Below, one piece after another: positions 56,322-64,000 of a DNA stretch of 64,000 bases. How positions within the stretch are numbered: position 1 is the stretch's first letter; each line of letters opens with the position of its first letter. The notes below the pieces were generated by a model. The model had not been told where the DNA came from. It made no database searches and saw only the letters and a program-made list of their open reading frames with translations. A program made the translations under genes and the position numbers. Source of the stretch: Hirsutella rhossiliensis (lineage: Eukaryota > Ascomycota > Sordariomycetes > Hypocreales > Ophiocordycipitaceae); NCBI RefSeq assembly GCF_020360975.1, contig NW_025408667.1:11470001-11534000 (forward strand). Reading direction: 5' to 3'.

Positions 56322-57869
56322 TTGCAGGGGCACGACGGGAGGGCTGCTATAGCCGCAGGCGCCGCAGGCGGAGACGACCCTACTATTGCCATATATACCC
56401 CGGTTCCGCAAGACAAGCCGAGACCCCAAACTCTAGAGATGGGTGCCTACTGGAAGGATTCGAGCTTATCGAAGCGATCCTCCAGGCAAACCGGGCTTCA
56501 CCTCGCTACGCTCCGAAAGGAGCAAGCAGAGATACCAGACTCCCGGTTCCAAGTCCAGAGTGGCCTCCTCTGTTACGATGGACGACTAGTCGTCCCCGAC
56601 GAGGCGAACCTACGGACTGCCCTTTGTCACGAGGCGCACCGTCCGCGAAGTCAGGCACATCCCGGCCGGAATAAGATGAGGAAGATCTTAACGAGACGGT
56701 ACTACTGGCTCGGGATAGGAGGTTTTATTGACCGTTACTGCGCGAACTGCGCGGACTGCAAGCGGTCCCAAGACTCCCGCCTCCGACCAGCAGGACTACT
56801 CCAGCCACTGCCAATTCCGGAGCGCCCCTGGCAGCACATCTCTATGGACTTTAAGACAATGCCACGAGACAAGAAGGGGTATACGGCGGTCTTCGTTACG
56901 GTCTGTCGGTTGAGCAAGAGGACGTTCTCCTACCGACATATACGACCTGTACCGCGCAGGATATGGCCTGGCTTTTCTACGAGCATATCTGGAGGACCTA
57001 CGGCGCACCGGAGACCATTACGTCAGATCGCGGGCCGCAGTTTATTTCGAGCTTTTGGAACGAACTTTGTCGCCTCGTGGGGACGAAGATGAAGCTATCT
57101 ACGGCCGAACATCCTCAGACGGACGGTCAGACCGAGATAATAAACCAGTTCCTACAGACAAAGCTCCGTCCCTATCTAGACTACTACCAGGATAACTGGT
57201 CCGAAATGCTCCCTGCTTGGATTTCGCACACTCAACCCACCCACACGAGAGCATCGGTCTAGCACCTGCGGAGCTTGAGATGGGATACTTACCCCGAATG
57301 TCGTTCGACTGGTCCGTGGCGCCACCCACAGCGACGGCCCCCCCCAGAGAGCAGCTAGGGCGAACAGCGGCGCAGCAGTTCGCCTCCCGGGCCGCCGAGG
57401 GGGTCCGGTGGGCGAGGGAAACCCTACTCACCAAGCAGGCGGAATACAAGCGGCAGGCGGATAAACGCCGTAGGAGGTCGACTGGGAGGTAGGCGACCTG
57501 GTATACCTGAAAAAGGGACACTGGTCAACGGGACGCCCGAGTGACGGCTTGGATCAACCCTACCTAGGCCCGTTTCGGGTCTTATCGGCTAAGGGGCCAA
57601 ACGCTTTCGAATTGGACCTACCACCAACGATGAAAATCCACCGGGTTATTAACGCTAGCCGACTACTTAAAGCGCCCTCGGATCCGGTACCAGGACAGAC
57701 CTACGAACCGCCCCCGCCGGTAGTCATACAGGGGGAATCCGAGTGGGAGATCGACCAAGTCCTTGCATCCAGGATTGCCAGGGGAAAGCTGCAATACCAG
57801 GTTAGTTGGAAGGGTTGGGACCCGGACCCAGATTGGTATCTAGCGAGTAACTTCAAAACGCTCCGCTAG
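56322..57869 (+). pseudogene. Gypsy-2 integrase and chromodomain
   Basis: Frame 56322-57092 has the HHCC finger (CHEAHRP, then CANCADC) and the first catalytic aspartate in HISMDFKTM (about 56840). After a shift near 56930, frame 56963-57262 carries SDRGPQF (second aspartate) and HPQTDGQTEIINQF (glutamate). Frame 57217-57492 continues the core end. Frame 57549-57869 contains YLGPFRVLSA and a chromodomain (WEIDQVLASRI, then LQYQVSWKGWDPDPDWYL). The chromodomain would direct insertion towards modified histones. All catalytic residues are present. Confidence 0.9.
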
Positions 57870-58112
57870 CCCTACAACACTTCCACAACGCCCACCCCGA
57901 TAAGCCTGGCCCTCCGGGCCGCTTAGCTGCATGGATCCAAGCAGCGGCGACGGACCAAATCGCCCTAGACACACCAGATGACGACCTCCCGACTCAACGG
58001 CAAGACAACACAAAAATGAGGCGACGGCGGGTAACGAAGTAGGTATGTCTCTGGGTATTGGCATTACGGCATTGGTCAGAGCTCGGGGCGAGCTCTCCGG
58101 AAGGAGGAGTAG

Positions 58113-58390
58113 TGTCAGGGCCCTACCTGGGACCCCTGGGTTACCGTGACACACCTGGGGACTACTACGGAAACCGCGGACGGGCAGCTCCGGCACGGGC
58201 AGCTCCGGCACGGGCAGCTCCGACGGTAGGTACGGGCAGCCCCGTCATCCAGGTCCGAAGCGACAGGGAGGATATGAGGAGGTCACGGCGTTAGGAGTTA
58301 TGTGGTTTTCTTTCCTCTTCATCTTAGTATTCTTTCGTTACAGAGTATCTTGCTAGCTTTGTCTGCAGTCCCCTTTCGCTCGCCGTGACA
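58113..58390 (+). repeat. Gypsy-2 3' LTR
   Basis: Same sequence as 51784-52062 except for one G fewer in two places and one T more in another; followed by TCGAA. Confidence 0.96.
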
Positions 58391-58395
58391 TCGAA

Positions 58396-58803
58396 CCAAG
58401 AAACGTCCCAGTCTAGGACCGCTACACCTAGGACTAAGCCCCCCAGCCTAAAGCTACCCAGCCTAAGGCTAAATCCTTCGCCCAGGCCCTCCAGACCCCA
58501 GCCCTAGCCAAAACACCAGCTAAAGCTAAGGTTAAGACTAAGACTACAAACCCTAAGGAGGGGTACCAGCTTATTCTTAAGTTAAGAAAGCTGGACCCAC
58601 AGCCCGCTTTTAACCCCCTTCTGCTTCGAGACCAGGCCAACACTGCTATAGGCGCTATAGCTATCCTCAGCCTTCCAGGCCTACTGCTATAACTGCAAGG
58701 GCAACCACCTTACAACTAATAAGTCCCTATGTGAAGTCTTTAAGGCTATATCGAATGCCTAGACACCCTAAAGGACCTAGGCCTTTAAGGCCTTCTCAAA
58801 AAG
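58396..58803 (+). pseudogene. LINE ORF1, middle part
   Basis: After the gypsy insertion the LINE sequence resumes with a Lys/Ala-rich stretch (SFAQALQTPALAKTPAK) and then GYQLILKLRKLDPQPA and RDQANTAIGAIAI, the RNA-binding-like part of ORF1. Several stops interrupt it. The 270 bases from 58804 to 59080 that follow show no recognised LINE motif and may hold another relic (it starts TGTGAGAGCG). Confidence 0.68.
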
Positions 58804-59080
58804 CTAATAGCCAGGCCTCCATGTGAGAGCGCTACTAGGAGGTGCGAGCTGACAAAGCACTTGGGTACCCCGCTCGCGAGTCATAGGTAACTCGCCACGC
58901 CCACCGAAGAGAGAAAAATCCCTCTTCTTGCAAGCTTCAGTCTTGCGACGAGAGAACACAATACACACAGCGCAGTACCTCCAGCTATCTCTACTACCTG
59001 ACTGATCGTACCGTGATACGTGTTCCCTTACTAATAGGCAGGAATCATCGCGCCTCACTATCTTAGAGCAAGGCTCTATA

Positions 59081-61190
59081 AGGGATTTTCCGATGATCTG
59101 CCGGATCTGGTGATCTGCCGGATTGCGGCGACTTCGCACGCTCAACATCAATCGACAATAGCTCAACAACAACGGTGCCAATTGACGTATCCTTTGATTT
59201 CCTGAATCATCAGAAGCAGTGAAAGTCTGGCATATATTTAGAACTTTTATCTAGGGGCAATGCGCTGCGGTGCTGACATCAAACCAAGCAACGGCCAAAA
59301 TAGGATGCCGACAGATTGTGTAAGTCATTTCAGCCAATACAGCAAAACAGAACATTATTGGCTTTCATCGTAGGCTTTAATCATGTGGGATTCTCCCATT
59401 CTATCCATAGTGCAGAACTTGGCTCAGGATACTGCAAAAATGGGGTTGGAAGGGCGAGCTGGATAACTTCATTCTACGCACCCGTAATGAGCCAGATTGA
59501 ACGTGATTCGACGGTACAAGCATCTTCTGAAAAGAACCTATCTATGCATCTGAATGTAAGGTTTATTTTTAGCTTGAAATTCAGTGCGCGAGGCTCCGCT
59601 TTCACACCTGACAAGGAAAGACGTGCACGAAAATTGAGAAATTCGACACCCTACCCTAAAACACGTATAACATGGATGAAATGGGCTTTCTATTCCTTAT
59701 GAGCATTTGAACGAACAGGGTATTCCTCTTATTATAAGAAAACAAGGCAAAATTGCTCGGCGTATTAAAAAATGGCAACCCATCCTCCCTTACGTTCAAG
59801 ATGTGCGTCAGTCAAGAGATGGCATCGCTGCCCCCATTTCTCATCCACCAAGACAAGCCAGCACAAACTCTGGACTTTTGGTTCGTGAAACGTGAATCAA
59901 GTCGTCAATAAATATTTTTAACACGTCAAAAACGAGGTGGACGAATCACAATATTGAAATGAGCAGCTCACCGGTACGTTCGACCGGTTTACCAGGGTGA
60001 AAGCTCGAAACGGTTGTGCTTATCGCCTTTGGTTCCCGATGGCCACTTAACCATTTTAGTATCGAATTTATGGAGTGGTGTGACCGGCACCGAGTGATCG
60101 TTGTGGTGTTTCCTCAATCCATTCATCGGCTGCAACCCTTGATGTATCGTTATTCAGCCTCTCTCAACAGCGTATACGCATGATCTTATCCAGTACACAG
60201 ACAAATCAAAAGGTTCATTGGATTGCTGAAATCGAAGATCTAGACTGTGTTTTGGAACGCATTTCAGGAAGTAGTCGAGAAGTCCTCTGTTGATGCTGGC
60301 CGCAACAGCCGAAGGCTGAGCAGCACCTCGGGAGCCCTCAATATGAGTTTTAAGTGCTTGATATGAGAGTTAAAGTATGCAGAGAACAAGTAGTCACAAG
60401 AACCAGCGCAGGCAGACCGGTAAGGCTTCAAAAGATGATCTCTTCTGCTGTACAGATTCTAGTGCAGACGAGGTGTTTAGCTCTAAAATTGTGGCTCAAG
60501 CTCGCCAAAAAATGACAGTGAAAGGACTCAAAAGAAAGAGGAGGCTCTGAAGAAGGAGGCCCGAAAGCTTCAGCGACAGCAGAAGGCAGCGGAGCAAAAG
60601 CTCTCGCTCTAGAGAAGAGGAAGCAATGAGAGGCGGAAATTGGGAGAAAACGACGGATGACGGAGGCCGTGAAGCAAAATAAGGAGATAAATTGGCATTA
60701 TTAACAAGAGCTGAAGATTTTGAAAGTGGAAAAGCCACAGAAAATGCAGAATGAGCGACGGGTGGCTTCTGAGGGTCGCGAGAGGAGTCAGGATGTTCAC
60801 GCTGCAAAATTGTCACTCTTCCGTTCACACCAGAGCGGGCCATAGCATTGCAGGTACCAAACACACTATATAATAACGCAAATAATAAGGCAATGATAAC
60901 TTCAAACGACATATCCTGTCCTCAAAGGCCCTCTTTAGCTGTTGATAGTGATCGGGAGGCAATGGGTGCATTTCGGGGACTTGCGCGATCGGAGAGTAAC
61001 AGAAGACGACCTCGATGGCTGGATGACTTCAAAAAGATTGAGTGGCATCTTTGAGCATTATTAACTGCTCTTATAAGATTTTAGAACAATTCAAATAGTA
61101 TTCGTGAAGTTATTCTCAGTTCTTTGCTGGAATGCAATGAGCCCAAAATCCGGCGAATCGCCAGATCCGGCAGATCACCGGAAAATCCCT
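59081..61190 (+). mobile_element. Pogo-type DNA transposon (TSD TA)
   Basis: Inverted terminal repeats of about 44 bp start AGGGATTTTCCG at both ends (59081-59124 and 61147-61190), with four mismatches. They are flanked by TA on both sides (59079-59080, 61191-61192), the target duplication of Tc1/mariner/pogo elements. The repeats contain two internal copies of GATCTGCCGGAT. The element encodes a decayed DDE transposase on the plus strand. It sits in the LINE just before the endonuclease domain. Confidence 0.9.
59316..60610 (+). pseudogene. Pogo/Fot1-type transposase, decayed
   Basis: Plus-strand pieces in shifting phases give the catalytic motifs: NMDEMGFLF at 59669-59695 (first aspartate), PDGHLTILVSN at about 60035-60065 (second, in DGH), then CDRHRVIVVVFPQ and HRLQPL near 60120-60140, beside the third aspartate. 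The C-terminal part is Lys/Arg-rich (KMTVKGLKRKRR near 60510), as in Fot1-type transposases. Several stops and at least three shifts make it inactive. The N-terminal helix-turn-helix region was not securely read. It is only distantly similar to the transposase at 35.0-36.3 kb. Confidence 0.8.
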
Positions 61191-61192
61191 TA

Positions 61193-62167
61193 CTAAGTAC
61201 AGACATAGTGCTTATACAAGAGCCTTACTGCTATAAGATAGGAGGGAGCTATATTCCCATCCAGCACCCTTCATATGACCTAATAACCCCTATACCCTCA
61301 TCTAACTTTCCTAAGCTAGAAAGGAGGCCTAGGGTCTTAGGATATATACGAAAAGCTGCTACGTGTTACGGCCAGGCACATACGAGCCTTGACGGCTATA
61401 AAGATGTATTGGCACTATGAACGAAGACTCAAAGCTAAGGAGCAAGAAAGAAAGACTAGACTACACGACCGAGCTGGCCCTTATGTGCATATGCACGAGG
61501 TTACCTCAGCAGTGCTCAGGTAAGCACGAGGTCGCACGTGGGCACGTGATGCTGCTTGGGCACGTGACGCTGGTGAGGTTCTGCGCTGGTGTCTCTACGC
61601 TGGCGCGCAGGGTCGTGACACTACGCTAGAAACAACGCCCCGGTACGACCTCTTTTCAGACCCAGATGTCCAAGCTATAGGGGCACAGGGCTTAGAACCA
61701 TTTCTGATTATTAACCTCTATAATGAGAAAGAGGTACTAGAAGATCCTCTAGGCTCCACGAGCCTAGAAGGGTCTTTAAATCAGAGACCCAGCCAGAGGA
61801 GAGGAGAAAGAACAGTGGAAAGGTTACTAGCTACTTTCCGCCCACTAATTCCCTTCCTCCTAGTAGGGGACTTTAACCTACACCACCCCCGCTGGAATTT
61901 AATAGCAGACCCAGCTAAAGCTAATAGGGCAGCAGCTCTTATTAGCTGGCTAGACCGCTATAAAACTAGCCTGCTAATAGATATAGGGCTAGCAAGTGAG
62001 CAAGGTGGAACCTATTTTAGAGGAAACTTAAAAACTCCCTCTATAATAGACCTAGCCTTCTATAGCCCCTTCTATAGCTTAGAGTGGGCTGACTATCGCT
62101 TCCTAGAACATACTGGATCAGACCACAAGGCTATAGCCTTTAAAGCTTACTCCAAGAGCTTAGGAGG
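61193..62167 (+). pseudogene. LINE ORF2 endonuclease (APE type), split by a solo LTR
   Basis: The apurinic-endonuclease-like domain is well kept: DIVLIQEPYCY near 61200 (metal-binding glutamate), RRPRVLGYIRKA up to the insertion at 61364, then, after removal of the solo LTR, TTPRYDLFSDPDVQAI, FLLVGDFNLHHPRWN near 61860 (GDFN motif) and LEHTGSDHKAIAF near 62120 (SDH catalytic motif). From 61815 the frame is open to 62429, because it runs on into the second solo LTR. The domain nicks target DNA to prime reverse transcription. Confidence 0.9.
61364..61620 (+). repeat. Solo LTR (257 bp, TSD CTACG)
   Basis: Starts TGTTACGGCC and ends GGGTCGTGACA, with imperfect inverted ends. CTACG flanks it at 61359-61363 and 61621-61625. 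Removing it with one TSD restores the LINE endonuclease frame. Internally it has cacgtg palindromes (near 61536, 61551, 61561). Confidence 0.92.
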
Positions 62168-62655
62168 TGTTACGACCACGGTCAATTGGTCGCGAGACGC
62201 CCGCGTCATCCTACACGTGACGAGAGGGATGGCTCGGAACAATGGTCGGCACGACGGACCAATGATGAACGATGGAGCGTACAGGATCGTAGTGATCCAG
62301 GTGATCCAGGAGCGACGGGATCACTACGCTCCATACGATCCCACGGAAAGGATCACGACTCCAACCGTGATCCAAGGACAGGATCACCAGTTGCACAGGG
62401 TGATCCACGAAGGACCACTGGGTATATAAGGACACCCAATTCCACTCCTTTAGACTGGATAGCTCGATAGCTTTCAACACACAGATCTTTATCACGATTC
62501 CATCTCTGATTCTGATCACCTGGTTACAGTCTACGGTCTACGACCTCCGACTCATCACCAACGTGACACCTCATTGCTCAGACTACGCCCTGTTGTATCT
62601 GCCAACATAAACCCCTCGACAGGTTTATCCCTTGGGAATAACACCAGTCGTCACA
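62168..62655 (+). repeat. Solo LTR (488 bp, TSD GGAGG) with TATA box
   Basis: Starts TGTTACGACC and ends GTCGTCACA. The pentamer GGAGG flanks it at 62163-62167 and 62656-62660. A TATA box (gtatataag) lies at 62422-62430, about 240 bp before the end, with many gatcc/ggatc-type repeats upstream. It shares TGTTACG at its start with the solo LTR at 61364 but is otherwise different. Confidence 0.93.
62423..62429 (+). promoter_or_regulatory. LTR TATA box
   Basis: The sequence tatataa lies in the middle of the solo LTR, in the place expected for the retrotransposon core promoter. Confidence 0.6.
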
Positions 62656-62969
62656 GGAGGACCTAGCCCTCCCTTCCTAGCAAGACCTCCCTTATTTAAC
62701 TATAAGAAAGCTAGGTGGGAAGACTTTAAAAAAGACCTCCAAAGTATAGAAGCTCGCCTCTCTAAGGACCTATCAAAGCTTATAAGCCAAGAGAACCTAG
62801 AGGGAATAGTGAAGCTCCTTACACAAACTATTCTTAGGGCAGCTAAGAAAGCTATACCTAAGAAGAAGCTGTATGCAAGGTCTAAGCCGTGGTGGGACGT
62901 GAAGCTAACAGAGCTTCGAAAAGAAGTAGCCCTAGCCGGAAAACACTATAAAAAGAACCATACAGATCT
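62656..62969 (+). pseudogene. LINE ORF2, segment before the RT domain
   Basis: The LINE resumes with GGPSPPFLARPPLFNYKKA and then KKLYARSKPWWDVKLTEL, the conserved PWW block that lies between endonuclease and RT in Tad/I-type LINEs. The reading continues to KHYKKNH at about 62962, where the copia LTR begins. Confidence 0.85.
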
Positions 62970-64000
62970 TGTCACACATAGGATATCAGCCTCCAACAGT
63001 CTGACCCCCTATTCGCACAGTCCGTTTCCACATTTCCCCACAGAAACTTCTAGGAGGCATCATCAACGCATCAGTGGCTTCCAGATGATCCGATCAGATG
63101 CTTCCATTCACTACCATTCCTTCCATTCTCATATTCAGGCAGTCTATAAAGATCTCGCCTCTTTCCCACCTTAGATAGCAGAATCAAGAGTCTTCCAGTC
63201 CCTGATCTTTATGCCCACTTGCTCATCCTCCGTGCGATAGTTATGAGCCCGGTCTGCCATTGACTGGGTATCTTATTCTCGTTCATTCCGCTGCGCAGAA
63301 TAGCTTCCACAATGAGCTCAGCTCTAGATCTTGATGGCTCTTCCAAGGGCACCGTGCTCAACGGCCCTTGCGACTGGAAACAATGGATTTCTATCATCAA
63401 GAAATTCGCCACGTCCCACAGTCTTTGGGACTTTCTGGACCCTGCCGTCAAGGAGGGTAAGCCGGTTCTTCAGCAGCCAGTTGAACCAACATTCCGACAA
63501 ATCAACCACGAAGCATCTGATCTCGTGGATCTGACCTCGGAGGAATTTCGCCGTCCCGCATTCTCCACACCCAATACCGCTCGAAGCTTCAAGGGTATAG
63601 GGATCAAGTGAAGGCACTCGCCAGCCTTCAACAACACATCGTCAAGACCATCGGCAACTACTACAGCACCATTGCCGAGGAACACGACGTTGCAAAGCAA
63701 CTTGCCTTGCTTCAGGCTCGTGTGGCCCCAACCGACTGGGCACTCGAGAGGAAGTTGTTCAGCGTTATCGTTCCACCCTTCAGTCGCCAAACAGGACCAA
63801 GATCGAAGCTTGGGTCACCCAATGGCAGAAAGTCCTCACTGAGGCAAAGCAATTAGGGCTTCCTGATGTCCAGGACCTTCGCCCTACCCAAGATTTCCTA
63901 CAGGCTGTTTCGTCCATCAACGCCCCATTCACAGACTATTGGGTCAACAAAATGGAAGACGAGGCCGTATTCGGCAAGCCTGATTGGAAGACCGACTTCC
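62970..64000 (+). mobile_element. Copia-4: Ty1/copia 5' end, cut by window edge
   Basis: An LTR-like start (TGTCACACATAG) at 62970 follows LINE sequence, with gatct before it as a possible target duplication. The LTR probably ends near 63240, where a sequence of primer-binding-site type (gttatgagcccggt) begins. A TATA-like ctataaag is at about 63146. Gag starts at 63312 and continues past the window. The other LTR is outside, so the boundaries are inferred. Confidence 0.75.
63312..64000 (+). pseudogene. Copia-4 gag, partial
   Basis: The ATG at 63312 begins MSSALDLDGS, followed by DWKQWISIIKKFATSHSLWD, a pattern usual at the start of fungal copia gag. The frame shifts near 63560 into KALASLQQHIVKTIGNYYST and again near 63755 into KIEAWVTQWQKVLTEAK and QDFLQAVSSINAPFTDYW, which runs to the window end. 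The shifts are single-base and the surrounding codons are well kept. The product is the capsid protein of the element. Confidence 0.82.

Larger units (their letters stand above)
51784..58390 (+). mobile_element. Gypsy-2: chromodomain Ty3/gypsy, young
   Basis: LTRs of 279 bp (51784-52062) and 278 bp (58113-58390) start TGTCAGGGCC and end CGCCGTGACA. They show no substitution, only three run-length differences. The target duplication TCGAA is perfect (51779-51783 and 58391-58395). Gag, protease, RT, RNase H, integrase and chromodomain follow on the plus strand. The coding region is interrupted by at least seven frame changes. No RIP is visible. Confidence 0.97.
51193..62969 (+). mobile_element. 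LINE (Tad/I-like) interrupted by five insertions
   Basis: Parts of one non-LTR element are found in order on the plus strand: ORF1 start (51193-51783), ORF1 middle (58391-58803), ORF2 endonuclease (61193-61363, 61621-62167) and the beginning of the RT region (62656-62969). The gaps are filled by a gypsy element, a pogo element, two solo LTRs and a copia. Three of these junctions have perfect 5-bp target duplications, so removing the inserts rejoins LINE sequence. The RT domain and 3' end are beyond the window or lost. Confidence 0.88.

Overview
This window looks like a transposon-rich chromosome segment of a filamentous ascomycete (Pezizomycotina). The main evidence is repeat-induced point mutation (RIP): over the first 27 kb and again at 33.3-34.3 kb the dinucleotides CA and TG are nearly absent (none in the first 490 bases), TA is in excess and CG is kept. 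Glutamine and tryptophan codons have become TAG/TAA, so there are almost no open frames. No rRNA, tRNA or CRISPR array was recognised, and almost every feature is a transposable element or a broken gene.

Layout of the RIP block. At 1-4.2 kb is a Helitron (Rep plus Pif1-like helicase). At 4.7-6.6 kb is a foldback with 0.8-kb arms, at 7.0-7.3 kb a small hairpin enclosing a minisatellite, and at 7.7-8.4 kb a second Helitron-type helicase fragment. From 8.4 to 12.6 kb the RIPed DNA is unassigned and contains a 311-bp tandem duplication. From 12.7 to 34.3 kb lies a nest: a Ty1/copia element (Copia-1, minus strand) is split by a Ty3/gypsy element (Gypsy-1, 13535-25812), which is itself split by a second copia (Copia-2, 13889-18888). 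Gypsy-1 carries an extra RIPed reading frame on the strand opposite to gag-pol, next to its 3' LTR. A young copia (Copia-3, 27129-33304, target duplication CTAAG) later landed in this mutated DNA and shows no RIP.

From 34.3 to 51 kb composition is normal. Here are a LINE 3' end, a pogo-like transposase relic, two hypothetical genes (37.1 and 39.6 kb), solo LTRs at 40.5 and 47.9 kb, a hypothetical minus-strand gene (41.1-42.8 kb), a broken ferric reductase gene (43.0-45.0 kb), a well-preserved hAT transposon (45239-47905, perfect 8-bp target duplication) and a Ser/Thr-rich single-pass membrane protein gene (48.3-49.1 kb).

From 51.2 kb to the end, one LINE acts as a landing pad. It is interrupted in turn by a chromodomain Ty3/gypsy element (51784-58390, TSD TCGAA), a pogo-type element (59081-61190, TSD TA), two solo LTRs (61364-61620, TSD CTACG; 62168-62655, TSD GGAGG) and a copia whose gag runs off the window end. 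Removing the 61.4-kb LTR restores the LINE endonuclease frame.

Many elements outside the RIP block are frame-shifted. In the two young LTR pairs the only differences are run-length changes of one base, so part of the frameshifting may come from uncorrected assembly indels. Element names such as Copia-1 are labels used only in this annotation. Boundaries of RIPed coding segments are approximate.
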